NCBI GenBank assembly: GCA_028622995.1
Contig: JAJQJQ010000006.1
Coordinates: 868,001 to 932,000, forward strand
Direction: 5' to 3'
Length of the DNA stretch: 64,000 nucleotides
Origin: Panagrolaimus kolymaensis
Taxonomy: Eukaryota > Nematoda > Chromadorea > Rhabditida > Panagrolaimidae
Under the pieces are notes generated by a model. It saw nothing but the letters and a program-made list of their open reading frames with translations, ran no database searches and was not told the origin of the DNA. Below, piece by piece: positions 1 through 12,231 of this stretch. Each line of letters starts with the position of its first letter. Position 1 is the stretch's first letter. The translations under genes and the position numbers were made by a program.

Positions 1-152
1 AGCTTTTCAATTTTAAATTTTTATCTAATAAAAAAGTTATATCTTAATTTTTTTAAACAGTTCATGGCAAATTTTGTTTCGTTGCATCGAATTCTTTAAT
101 TTTTACTTTTATTAATAAAAAAACTGTCTCCACTATTAACTATATCTTTTAG

Positions 153-3100
153 ATGCTCATCGATTATTTGCAACTTAAAAAAGATGTTCGATTTTTCACA
201 TCTTTGGCCGGACTCATGAACAAATGTTCCGTACTCAATTTAGAAATGTTTGAACGCCAAATAAAAGCAGAAGGATTGGGAATGGGCGCAGAACTTGCAG
301 CAGGAGATCATCAAAATCTCAATGATGCAGAATTTACTTGTTCCCTATTTCGATTCCTTCAACTTACTTGCGAAGGGCATAATTTAGATTTTCAAAATTA
401 TCTTCGAACTCAACCTGGCCACACTACCTCTGTGAATCTCATAAATTCCACTGTGGATTATTTATTGAGATTACAAGAAAGTGTAATGGATTTTTATTGG
501 CATTATAGTTCTAAAGAAGTTATCGATGAGGGCGGAAAAGAATATTTTTTACGTGCCATTCAAGTTTGCAGTCAAGTTTTTAATACTTTGACTGAAAGTA
601 TTCAAGTAAGTTTTTTTCTTGATTGATAATAATTTTTTAAAGAAAAATAAACTGATTTGATGCAAAAAAAAATTAATTTTTAAAACTGAGATTGGGTTTA
701 GATAATTTTTTTACTTTAACGCTATCGGTTTCAAAAAGCTTACAAAAACTGATCAAATTTTTTCAAAATCGATCCAAAAAATTGAGAATAGCATTTCCCT
801 AGTATCTTTAACGAATGGAATATAAAAAGTTTAAACTGAAGTTCAATAACATTGTTTTTTTAAAAGGTTTATTAATTTTAAATATGTTTCGAATTAATTT
901 AATTTTTTCCAAATAAAATCTAAAATTTAACTGTCTCTATTAGCTTCAAGGAATTTGAGAGATTTGCTTTAAATTTTTATAACTTTGCTTTAAACTGGGG
1001 CCTGTCCCTTTGGCTTTTTTTTTTCAAAACTAAAACTGTTTCAAGCTTGCGTATCATTTTTGCTACAAATTCACTGTTCCATTCAAGCAAAACGAAAAAC
1101 GTTCATTAAAAAATTTTGTTTTGCTAAAATTAGCTTTACTTTTATTTTATTTTTTAAATTGTTAAAAGACCTTTTCCGAAGACATATTTTTGTAATTTTA
1201 AAACTGTTGAGAAAGTGAGCATACATATTTTGTTACAAGTAAACTGAGATCTTTAATTTAAAGACAAAGAGATCATGATTTTGTTTTTAGAAATTAAAAT
1301 TTTTTTATTATAAAATGTATCCATTTGTTTCTTCGGCGCTATTTTTTGTATTTGCATTACTTTTTATTTAACTGTGTTTTGAAGAGAAGAATTTTTTTGT
1401 TTAATTAAACTGCGATAATCTTCTTTTTTAGAGATTATTTTAACTGAACAACATCTTCAAAGAAGAATAATTTTCTTTGATAAACTATTATTTTCACATA
1501 TCAAAAATAAAAATTATTTAAAAACTGAAAACTTTTATTATTCTGGAGCATTTAAAACCAAATTAATTACAAAGCTGTAATTAAAAATAAAAGAGTGTCT
1601 TTTTTTAAACTGGGTTAAAGAAGCTACGATGATTAATAATGTTTTTATGAAAAACTGCCTTTCATTCAATTTTCTTAATAATAAAAAATTAACCGTTATT
1701 AATTTCAAAAGAATTAATAAATAATTTTTTAAACTGACTTACTTGAATAAATTTGGATGAGAGGTTTTTTTTATATAAACTGAGTGTTCTGTTCTAAAAA
1801 TAAGCTGTTCCCAAAATAAAAATAAAACTTTCACGTTTTTAAACTAAAATTAATTAGATTAAAAATTTATGTAACCCACTTTTTTGAAGGTTTATTTATT
1901 TTCTAAAGCTATGAATTAAATTATTCGAGGTGAAAGCTAAAAATAAACTGTCATAACTTAGAGATTTTTGAGAAGTAGCGTATTTTTTTTAAATGGAACC
2001 ATTCCGACTTTTTTATTATTAAAAACTGTCATGGGTTATGCAGTTTTATTTTAAGTACACTGGAGTTCAATATGTTCACAAAACGTTCATTAATAATTTT
2101 ATACTTTTAACTGGAAAACGTCCCTTTTCGGAGACATATTCTGTGATTTTAAAACTGTACGCCAATCACATAGTTTGTAACAAGTAAACTTGATTCTTTA
2201 AATAAAAGAAGAAAAAGGACTGTTGTTTTATTGTTTTAAACTGTTGAAATAGCTACTCATTGAAATTTTTTCTGATTTCATCCTTTTTATTTAACTGTTT
2301 TTTAAAGTAAAAATTTATTATATTTAAAAATGCTGAAATCTTTTTCTTTATCGATTATCGAAAGAAATAAGAAATTTTTAAACTGGACCCGAAAAAATTT
2401 TCTGACGGTTTTAAATTTTTTTTAAAAAACTTTGAACTAATTTCCTTCAAAGTAAAGCTAAAAATAAACTGCACGAAGTGAGTTTCGAATTTATTTTTTA
2501 TAAATTTCGTTACAAACTGTGGCCGCTGCAAATTCTTTTTTATTTTAATGTTTAAAATGTACTGCTCGGCATTTTTGTATTTTAAAGAAACTGTTTTCAG
2601 TTGTGGAGAACGGAAAAAAGTTTATAAAAAAAATTACTACTTAAAATAAGCTTTTTTAAATTTATTTTTATATAACTGTGGTACGATCTTTTTCGAGTTT
2701 TAAAACTGTGTTTTGTCATAAACATAATTGATCCTTTTAGTTTTAAGAGCAAAAAAAGATTTTGCTTTAAAATATTAAATTATTTTTAAACTGCCAAAAT
2801 TGGCTTTTCATTTCATTATTTTATTTAACTGTTCGAAGACGCACAGGTATTTTGGTTAGAAATGAACAATGCTTCTTTTTAAGCACTTTATCCTTTAAAA
2901 TAATTAATGCTTTTGCCCGATATCAATTTTGAATAAGGCTTATTTTATTTTTTTGATAAACTGTGTTCTTCTGAAAATAGTTTATAAAAAATAAATAAAA
3001 GTTAATTTTCCACTTTTATTTTCAAAAAAAATTTTAAAAATTAAAAACTGAAATAGAGTAAGTATTTTTTTGGTAATATTTTAAAACTGATTGGTACTTA

Positions 3101-6100
3101 TACTTTCCATGTTAGGAGGATTTTTACTTCGATAAATTGGAAGATTTTTAACTTTTAAAGTTAAATCCACAAAAAAATAAACTGCATCAAAAAAAGTTCA
3201 AAAATATTTTAAAACTGAAGTACAATAATTTTTATAACCACAAAATTTTTTTTAGGGTCCATGCGTCGGAAATCAAATGACTTTAGCTAATTCACGTTTA
3301 TGGGATGCCATCAATGGTTTCTTCTTTTTATTTGCGCATATGATGGAAAAATTATATAAAAATTCTACCCAACTTGAATTACTTCGAGAATTTTTAAATT
3401 TACAAAAAGATATGATCGTTTTAATGCTTTCAATGTTGGAAGGAAATGTTCTTAATGGACCCATTGGAAAACAAATGGTTGATGCCCTTGTTGAATCACA
3501 ACAATGCGTGGAAATGATATTAAAATTTTCTGATATGTTTTTAAAACTTAAAGATTTAACCACTTCGCAAGCTTTCCAAGATTTTGATACGAATAAAGAT
3601 GGATGGATTTCACCCAAAGAATTTCAACGAGCAATGGAAGCACAAAAAATGTATTCGGTTGAAGAAATAACATATTTAATGATGTGCACCGATGTAAATA
3701 ATGATGGAAAAGTGGATTATATGGAATTCACTGAACGATTTCATAATCCCGCAAGAGATATTGGATTTAATTTAGCTATACTTTTAACTAATTTGAAGGA
3801 ACATATAACAAATGATCCAAGGCTAGAAAAAATTATTGAAAAAGCTTCCTCGCTTCTTGAATATTTTGATCCATTCCTCGGAAGAATAGAAATTATGGGT
3901 TCATCAAAAAGAGTAGAAAAAATATATTTTGAAATTCAAGAATCTTGGCTTGAACAATGGAGCAAACAACAAATTCGTGATTCTAAAAATGCTTTCCTTT
4001 TTAATGTCCTTCAAGATGATGGCGGAGATCAAGGCAAACTAGAAGCATTCATAAATTTTTGTGAAGATACTATTTTTGAAATGCAACACGCAGCTGAAAT
4101 TAGTGCGGGCGAAGGTACCGATACTAAAATGGAACGAGCTCTTCGACAAAGGGATTATTTCCTTCAACAAACTTCCGCTGGTGAACAATTATCCAAAACT
4201 TTTGCAGCTTCATATAATTATGGTTTATCTGCGGCAAATGCATTGAAACCAGAAAATATTCAAAAAACTATGAAAAAAGTTTTAACTAAATTTCGAACTT
4301 TAACTTGGGCTCAATTGATTGTTGAATCATTCAAGGGAATATATGGTTTAGGAAAAAATATTTTCTTTGCAATTTATTTTATTATTTTAACTTTACTTCG
4401 ATTTGGCTTTTATCTTATGAATCCCGAAGATGAAGATGCAATCAATAAACAACGAGCATTAGAAATGCCTAATCAAATTAAAGACCAACCAAAAGTATAT
4501 CATGAAATTCCGGGAATGAGTAAAGTAACAAAAGATTTCGATGCTTTTGGAGTGCATATTCACACAGATGAAGCATTCCCTGAACCAGAATTAACTGTGC
4601 CGGATGCTCCTCCAGATGTAATGAAAAATGGTAATTTACTTAATGAAAGAGGATCGGTTACACAAGAAACTTTCCTTCTTCGACCACCTTCACAATCTCC
4701 AGGGGTTACACCTGCCGCAGCCGCCACCGGAGCCGCTCCACCTCCATCTCCAGCACCATCAGTCGGAGGAGCAGCATCATATAAATCTCCATCAGTTTAC
4801 GATGCTCAATCAGTAACTTCACAACAATTTATTCCAGCTGTAATTGAACCAGATAATGATCCAAATGTATTTTATGAACCTAAAATAGCTGAAATGTCTG
4901 CAGCTCGATCTAAAGGAAGTATCATGAATGTATTGGCAAGGAATTTTAAAACCTTCGAAAAAACTACCCTTTATCTTGCATTCTTTATTAACGTAATTTT
5001 ACTCTTCCATCGAGTCGACCTCCAACATGTTAACCATCCCGATCCAGATCCAAGTGGAAATGGTGATGATGATGATGAAGAAAGAGATATCGAAAATATT
5101 TATATTTCCGGTATGCAAATTCCATATTTAGCTTATGAAATTAGTGGTTGGATGCTTTCACAAACCCTTTATTGGTTGAGTGTATTCCATGCAGTATCAT
5201 CATTTGCATTATTAATAAGTTTTTATCAACTTAAAATTCCACTCATTACTTTTAAACGTGAAAAAGAAGTAGCTCGAAAACTTATGTTTGATGGATGTTG
5301 GATAACTGAAGATGAAAATGAAGAACGTGGAGTTTTAGATACTCTATTTTGGTATTTGGATCGAATCGTAATTTCATCCAAATCATTTCCAATGAAATAT
5401 TGGGATAAATTTGTTCGTCGCAAAACTAAACAAAAGTATAAGGATCAAGTGGATGAAGAAACTTTGGATTCTTTACTTGGAGCTGAACGTTCACCCGGTG
5501 ATACATCCTTTGATTATCGTTACACGTGTTGGTTATGGTTGGGAGTAATATTAACTAATGGACAATTCCTTTATCGAGTGGGATATCTCCTTTGTTCAGC
5601 ATTTGGTGTATTTTCTTCACCATTCTTTTATGCTTTCCATCTCATCGATGTGGTTCTTTCATTTCCCATGTTAAAAGCCATTTTACAATCCGTCACTCAT
5701 AATTTACAACAACTTATTTTAACTATCATGATGACTTTGGTGGTTGTATATCTTTACACAGTGGTGGCATTTAATTTCTTCCGTAAATTTTATATTCAAG
5801 AAGGTGAAGATGGTGAAGAACCTGATAGGAAATGTCATAATATGCTTACTGTAAGTTGTTAGTTAGTTTGATGAGAAAAATAATAAATAAAGTTTTATAT
5901 TAGCGACAAAAAAAGGGATTTTATTTCCAAAAAAATAAAGAAAGAGACTTACATAAAAACATTTTTTCAGTGCTTCATTTACCACTTTTATGCTGGTGTC
6001 CGAGCTGGTGGTGGAATAGGTGATGAACTTGAAAGCCCTTATGGAGATGAACTTGAATATGCTCGAATGTTATATGATATTTCATTCTTCTTCTTTGTTA

Positions 6101-6670
6101 TCGTTATTTTACTTGCCATTATGCAAGGTTAGTTAAAACACAAAAACCTCAACAAAAAAAAATTTACCACCAAAAATAAAAAAATTTCTTATAGGTTTGA
6201 TCATTGATGCTTTTGGTGAATTGCGTGATCAACAAGAATCCGCAACAGAAAAGCTTGAATCATCTTGCTTTATTTGTGATATGTCTAAAGAAACTTTCGA
6301 TAGGCTTCCTCGAGGCTTTGATATTCATACAACTAAAGAACATAATTTTGCGAATTATTTGTAAGTAACAAATAGAGAGACAAGCTTTTGTAAAGTCACC
6401 ATTCGCCCATTTTGAAAAATTCTAAATAAAGATTATGAATCCCTTTTTTTAGATTCTTCTTGCAACATCTGGTCAATAAAGATGATACCGAATATACTGG
6501 ACAAGAATCATATGTTCGAGTAAGTCTCAACTTCCTAAAAAATATGAAAAACAAAAATAATAAAAACATAAACTTTTTTCCAGGAAAAATATGATAATCG
6601 AGATTGGGAATTCTTCCCCGTGGGTGAATGCTTTGTAACCCAATATGAAGATCAACTCATTCAATCATAA
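153..6670 (+). CDS. unc-68: Ryanodine receptor, C-terminal part (5' end outside the window)
   Basis: Intracellular calcium-release channel of the sarcoplasmic/endoplasmic reticulum. Six exons: 153-605, 3256-5850, 5971-6127, 6195-6360, 6453-6519 and 6584-6670, giving 1,174 in-frame residues. Exon 1 is entered through an acceptor (AG at 151-152), so the gene continues off the left edge. Visible in order: a cytoplasmic helical domain; two EF-hands ([13 protein letters not shown] and [13 protein letters not shown]); a first hydrophobic block near [14 protein letters not shown]; an acidic, proline-rich cytoplasmic loop; further membrane helices; the pore with selectivity-filter motif GGGIGDE in exon 3; the inner helix ([20 protein letters not shown]); and the conserved C-terminal [12 protein letters not shown] segment, ending in QYEDQLIQS. 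This is the standard ryanodine receptor order. Inositol trisphosphate receptors have a related pore but not this EF-hand and C-terminal layout. Intron 1 is 2,650 bases and full of AAACTG motifs; the other introns are short. Confidence 0.95.
606..3255 (+). repeat. AAACTG-motif array filling a ryanodine receptor intron
   Basis: Intron between the first two visible exons. By eye it holds roughly 35 copies of (T)nAAACTG or TAACTG on the + (transcribed) strand, for example near 684, 746, 833, 993, 1201, 1407, 1732, 1946, 2025, 2153, 2241, 2380, 2468, 2517, 2793, 2961, 3049 and 3218. Spacing runs from about 35 to 100 bases. The bases just after each motif are often the only G/C-rich ones, such as tggccgctgc after the copy near 2517 and gacccg after the one near 2380. 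The sequence between motifs is A/T-rich and differs from unit to unit, so this is not a tandem repeat. Confidence 0.85.
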
Positions 6671-7327
6671 TAGGATTTTTAAATTTTTTGAAAAATAGAC
6701 GCAGAAGATGAGTGTATTATTAGTAATAATTATGTAATAATATTTAGCGAGAAAAAAAAGAGGAGAAATGAATTTAGTATCAAACATATGTATCTTTTTT
6801 TAAAGTGCCTTAAACTTTTTTGTTTAGTTATTTAGTTTTATATCAGCAGCTTGAATTGAATTTAGCTTTCGTTCGATTACATGTAAAAAAAATAATAAAA
6901 ATAAATATATATTTGTCCTTTAAAAACAAAACAAAATCCTTTGAACATTGTAAGCGATATTCCTGAATCAAAAATCCTCCATAATCTTGCGAAGGAAAAA
7001 ATAATAATTGTTTGGTAATTTTTGCGACTTTTTTTATTGCCGAAGTTAGTCCAAAAAAATCATCCCGGAGACACATTATGCTGCATCAATACAAAAATAA
7101 TAAAAAGCAAGCATTAGCTTCTAATGGGTTACCTGATACATGAAATGGAACAATTGCAACAACAACAAAAAACAACACAATTTATCCGCCATCCAAATTT
7201 ATGTAAGCAACAACAAAACATAACAACAATAACAAAAGACACAACTATCAGAAGAGCTTTTATTATACAAAAACACATTTACATAAAATAAAATAACACC
7301 ATTAAATTATTTCAAATATACTCCTAT
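6671..7327. other. Convergent intergenic region
   Basis: Lies between the stop codon of the ryanodine receptor gene (+) and that of the EHD-like gene (-), so it should hold both 3' UTRs. It is A/T-rich, with CAA-rich low-complexity sequence near 7155-7245. No coding signal or RNA gene was seen. Confidence 0.5.
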
Positions 7328-8966
7328 TTATCTTGTTGGAGGAGTGGCGGCTTCTTCATGAGCTTCAATTAAGGTTGAAAATGTTTGCTTGAGTGATGGA
7401 GCAATTTCATCAAGATCCGGCAAATTTTCGAGGATTCTAAAAAAAGCACACATGTTTAAGAAGATACATTGCATATATGTAAATAAACTCACTTAGTGAT
7501 ATCTTTCATTAAAAATTCTTCAATTTTAACAAGCATTTTAGGATCAAGTTTATTCCAAGATTTCAAATAAGATTTTGAGGCCATAGATTTGAAATACTAA
7601 AAAGAATATCAAATTATTGATAACATACAAAAAAGCAATAATCGTGAACCACATACTTCATAATTGGGCATATCACTATCAGCCATACGATGTTTGCGTT
7701 GAACTTCATTAAAGATTGGTTTGAGCTTTGTGTCGGTTAATGTTTTTGCAAGTGATGATTCAGTTCTAAACCACATCTAAAAGTGTAAAGCATTAGTAGT
7801 GATTAGGTTATTTGATGAGTACCTTTTTTAATATTTCATCCATAAGTAAAGCATGAACTCTTACACATTTGGCTCTTTTGACAACATCATTGATTTTACG
7901 AGATAAAAGTTGAATGGGTAAACGTTGTAATTCAATGAAGAGATCGACGTAATCACTTTTGAAAAGATCCAAGATTTCACAATCCTAAAAAGCAAATGGA
8001 GGGAGTCAGTAAGAAAAATCAAGCAAAATGTAACAATTGATGAAATACTTACTCTTGTTCCTTTACCAATAAATGAACCAATATAAACTTTGGGAACTTC
8101 AGGTGTTTCAATAATCTTCGAAAGACTCCACATCAACGCTCCTCTTACACGAATAAGTTCACCAGGATCAACGGAATCAGCTTTGTTTAAAACGATTTTG
8201 ATCTAAAAAGCATGCAATGATAGAGAATTGATTTGGAAATGGAAATTAAAAGAACAAACAAACCTTTTCTTCATTTCCTTTGAGATTTTGTAAAACTAAT
8301 TTGTATTCATCGCTGATATCCAACTTCGAAGTATCAAAGAGCAAAATGATCATGTCAACCTAAAAAGTTGTGAAATATTATAAGTAAACAGTAAAAAAGT
8401 TTTTAGCAAAAGCATACCTTATCAGCCAAAAATCGTGTAACTTTAGCAAAATCATATTCTCTTGAAGTAGTTTGATTTTTTCCAGATAAAATTCCAGGTG
8501 TATCAATAAGAAAAACATGCTTGAGTAACGGAATAGGTAAAGTTGCACCACGAAGATGAGTTAAAAATGCTGAACCAAATTGATTTAACGATTGAAAAGG
8601 CATATTTCCATCAGCAGCTAATGAAGTTCCCATAGTTGTTCGAGGTACTTCTCCATGATGTATTACAACAAAGCAATCCGTAGTAGGTTCAGGTCCAATT
8701 CGAGATCCAGGATATTCTTCACCACCAAGAAGATATTTGATCATAGTTGTTTTTCCAACTGAATATTGTCCAAGAAAGAGAACCATAGGTTTTGCATTGA
8801 ATTCAGCAGCCATCAATGGTGGAGTATGAAATGAATCATAACAATGACGACGTTCAAATGGAGCAATTTTTTGTTCATAGCATTGTTGAAGAATTGATCC
8901 AACATTTTCTTTTGTACATTCTGGAATTGGCGGAGGAGGTTTAATCTTTTTTGAGCAAAGTCCCAT
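7328..8966 (-). CDS. EHD/RME-1-like dynamin-family ATPase lacking the EH domain
   Basis: EHD proteins are ATP-binding, membrane-remodelling proteins of endocytic recycling. Seven exons on the minus strand: 8418-8966, 8264-8359, 8053-8202, 7823-7984, 7657-7776, 7493-7596 and 7328-7436, giving 429 residues. Family signatures are KPMVLFLGQYSVGKTT (P-loop, about residues 58-73), RIGPEPTTDCF (switch I), DTPGILSGKNQTTSREYDFAKV (switch II region), VDMIILLFD, VLNKAD (NKxD), MWSLSKIIETPEVPKVYIGSF, and a helical region with KINDVVKRAKCVRVHALL. The N-terminus MGLCSKK could be lipid-modified (Gly2 and Cys4; inference). The protein ends soon after the helical region with AATPPTR and a stop, where canonical RME-1/EHD1-4 continue about 100 residues into the C-terminal EH domain. 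The reading frame gives no sign of a lost exon within the window. This may be an EH-less paralogue rather than rme-1 itself. Confidence 0.9.
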
Positions 8967-9129
8967 ATTTGAATATTTTCAGAGAAGAAGAAGAAGATGA
9001 CGACGATCGATTACGTGAAGTTGAAAACAACAAGAATGAATGGCAGTTGTTGAATTGAAAGTTTTGTCATTTGAAACGTTGAAAAAGATGAAAACTAAAA
9101 ATATGCAAAATTTAGAAAAATTTTTAAAG

Positions 9130-9312
9130 ACTTTTTTGTTTTTGAGTCTCAATTTTGCAAATCCAGAAAATGAAGATGCTATGCAACAAATAAACAACGA
9201 GCATTAGAAATGCTTAATCAAAATAACGAACAAAAACCAAGAGAATACCATGTAATTCTGTCAATGAGTAAAGTTACAAAAGAATTTTGTTGCTTTTATA
9301 AGAAGCACAGTA
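9130..9312 (+). pseudogene. Decayed duplicate of a ryanodine receptor exon fragment
   Basis: This intergenic stretch aligns by eye with part of ryanodine receptor exon 2 (about 4388-4545). Conserved blocks are AATGAAGATGC versus GATGAAGATGC, AATAAACAACGAGCATTAGA in both, AAATGC(T/C)TAATCAAA, and AATGAGTAAAGT(T/A)ACAAAAGA. Translated, the source has [11 protein letters not shown] and MSKVTKDF, and the copy has [11 protein letters not shown] and MSKVTKEF. The copy carries small insertions and substitutions (CAACAA before the NKQR block) and loses similarity after about 9310. It has no complete domain and no start or stop that would make a gene. It sits between the divergent EHD-like and Ulp1-like genes, possibly inside their 5' flanks. 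Confidence 0.8.
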
Positions 9313-9487
9313 AATATTTTTTCCCACGACGAACTTCGTTTTTAGCGCCGTTTTTTAATTTCATTTTTTCGCTTTCTTTTTTTGTGTTTCGTGTTTCACT
9401 CGCTTTTTTAGTTTAGCTCTTGCTAAAAAAATTTTGTCGTGAAAAACATTTAGAAAGTTTCTCCTTTCTTCATCATCATCCAAGAAA

Positions 9488-11878
9488 ATGAATACTGAAG
9501 ATTTAGATCTGAATCTGACTACAGAAGAACAACAACATCCTCCATGGTAAGTTTATCTTTTTTCTTTATGCGTTTTTCACCTAAAAACTTTTTGACGGTT
9601 TTTTTATTATTAAAAAAGTAACATCAATCGAAAGTTTTGTGTTTTGTTTTTATTAAAGTGTTGTAATTTTGCATTACTGATCTTCGTTTATTTCAGCTCA
9701 CCAACTTTGTCACCTCAAAAGTCTGAAGAAACCTCAACTCCACCAAAGATAAATGGCATAATTGATGAAGCTTATCGTGCTCAACTTACTGATCTTTATG
9801 AAACGCCAACTAAAGTTACAGGAGTAAGTTACTGTACTTATTTTTGCTTTATTTATTGGAATGTTTTTTTAGCTTATTTACGGTGAACAACTTACTGATG
9901 ATCTGTTAAATAGCTTTTGTGATAAAGTTCAAGCAGCTGTCGATGAAGAATTAGAAGGCTTTATGGCAATTCAAACTGTCCATGTGTGTTTTGTTTTGCT
10001 TCCATTCTTGATATACCTTTCTATTGATACTCTTCTTTTAGTTAATGCCTGAACTTATTCCATCACTTATCACTGGAACGAAACGAGTACTTCAAATTAT
10101 TCTTGATTCTCATCGAAAACACTACCTCTTGCTTGAATGGAATCCTACAAACAAAGATCGTGGTGTACTTATCTATGATCCACTTGTCAAAGAAGCTAAA
10201 GATATGTTTAATGTTGTAAGTTTTTAAAGATATATTGTTTTAAATTAAGAGTTTAAGTGATAAAAGGATTCAAAGAGCTAAAATTATGCGTTAGGACTTC
10301 CTTTTTGCTACAAAACTTTATCATATTTCTCTTATATTTATTATTAACAATATACTAAATCTTGTTTTTTTAGCTCAGCAACTCATTCACATGTCAATTT
10401 CACCGATTGTTTGATCATCTTTACCCTTCAAATGACGATGATGATGGATTGGTTCCGTGTAAAATGGAATCATTTCATTTCGCACAAATGGATAATTGGT
10501 CTTGTGGATTACGTGCTGCTGCATTACTTGTTCTTCGAGCTTTTAATGGGTATCTTTTACTTAATATTTGCCTTTAACGTTACTTAATTGGGTTGTTTTT
10601 TAGTAATGAATTTTTACATGGTGGAGAAATTTGTATTGATGATGTGCGATTTCATCACATCTTAACAACAGTCATGAGTATGGAAGAGAAAACCACAAAG
10701 GAACATTTTGATATTGATAGCTGGTTTACGTAAGTTATTTTTGAATTACTATGATTCCTTTTCATGTAATATTTTTTAGGAAAGTATCCTTTCCATATAA
10801 ATTTGTTTTCTCCTTTCTTAGAAAAAGTGATTCACAGCTCTTCTTTCGATATCAAAATTGCATTCGTAAACACAAAGATAGTTATGTAAAAAGTGATGAA
10901 AATGATGATATTCCAAAAATTAACGAAGCAATCAATGATTCAAGTATATCTTACGATAGTGATGGCAGTTCTTGTTCTTCTGGTCCTACTTCCAAACGAT
11001 CATTGTCTCATGATGAAGACGAATTAATGGATGAAGAAATCCCAATTGATGCACCACCTTCTTATTATTCTTTGATAGTTGAAGAACTTGGAGATTCAAA
11101 TGATTTTGATGAAGAATATTTCAATGACCTAACTCTTGAAGAAGCTATCAAACAACTTCGTACTACATCATCATATCTCTCTGACGTAAAACAAGGAATG
11201 GTTGATCTTAACAAAAGTTACCGAAAGCTCGCCAGTGACTATAATCAGCTTTACAATCATCATATAATTCTTGGTCGAAATTATCACTTGGCACAACAAA
11301 GTGCTAATTACTGGCAAAATTTGGCAAATGAGGAAAGGATTCAATATCAAAATCTTATGAAACGCATGAAGGAACTTATTCAAACTGAAAGCCCAATCAA
11401 AGAAGCAAATGAATATCTCGGACAAAAATTTCTGGAAGAGTTTCAAAAGCTACAACATGAAAATCAACTACTTCATAATCTTATTTCAATAAAAGATGGT
11501 CCTAATTTAGCTGAATATGTAAAAGAAATTGAAGAAATGGATTCAGAAAATGGAAAGCAGCAATACATGAGTTTTCAATCTCCTGCTGCTGTTGTTGAAG
11601 AATCTTCTGAACTTGCTACTGTCGGGAATGATTTATTGACGAAAGATGAAGAAATGACACAAGAAGAAGAAAATGAAAAGCATTCGATGATTATTCAACA
11701 AGCGCTTGATCTTGAAGAATATTTTAAACCCGCCACTGTCGTGACTGATGATTTAAAGAAAGGTGAAGAAATGATGAAGCAAGAAAGTGAAAAGCAATCG
11801 ATGGATCTTCAACCTCAGGTACTTGTTATGGAAGAACCATTCCAACCTGCAACTTCGATGGAAATCACGAAATTATAA
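9488..11878 (+). CDS. Ulp1/SENP-like (peptidase C48) cysteine protease with acidic coiled-coil tail
   Basis: Exons 9488-9546, 9697-9823, 9873-9983, 10042-10215, 10374-10549, 10604-10729, and a last exon starting at 10780 or 10822 and ending at 11878. This gives 623 or 609 residues, both in frame. The N-terminal half fits a Ulp1-type fold: YGEQLTDDLLNSF matches the entry helix, HYLLLEW supplies the likely catalytic His, IYDPL the Asp, and FAQMDNWSCG the oxyanion Gln and catalytic Cys with the Q-x5-C spacing of the Ulp1 family. Family members remove SUMO or related modifiers. The C-terminal half is acidic, with an IPIDAPPSYYSLI segment, long heptad-like helices and two diverged copies of an E-rich segment (about 11590-11670 and 11715-11780). 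The protease call rests on motif spacing; substrate is unknown. AATAAA lies near 11970. Confidence 0.72.
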
Positions 11879-12231
11879 TTACTTCCAATTCATGTTATTT
11901 TGCATAGTTATATTGGTTTCTTGTTTGTGATGTTCATTGTTTTATTTTCTTTCTTATGTCTTGTTTATTTAATAAATTCATATCTGTTTTTTGTTTGTTG
12001 TTTATTACCTTGCATTGTTACTTTGGAAATTGCATCATCATTCTAATCTTGTAAATGGCTGAGCTTTTATTCACTTCCATGGATAACTAACTGGAGCGGA
12101 TGCTCAATATAACATGTAATGTTACTTAATATGGTTTTGCTATTCAAAGGTTCAAATTTTTGATTTTGTTTATTTTAGTTTATTCAAATACAAAAAGCAA
12201 ACATAATAACAATGTAATAGAATTTAAGATT
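11879..12231. other. Convergent intergenic region
   Basis: Contains the 3' UTR of the Ulp1-like gene (AATAAA near 11970) and that of the SKP1-like gene on the other strand. Nothing else was recognised. Confidence 0.5.

Noticed and set aside
9210..9416. Short gene beginning MLNQNNEQ
   Set aside because: It is the decayed ryanodine receptor fragment followed by Phe-rich noncoding sequence.
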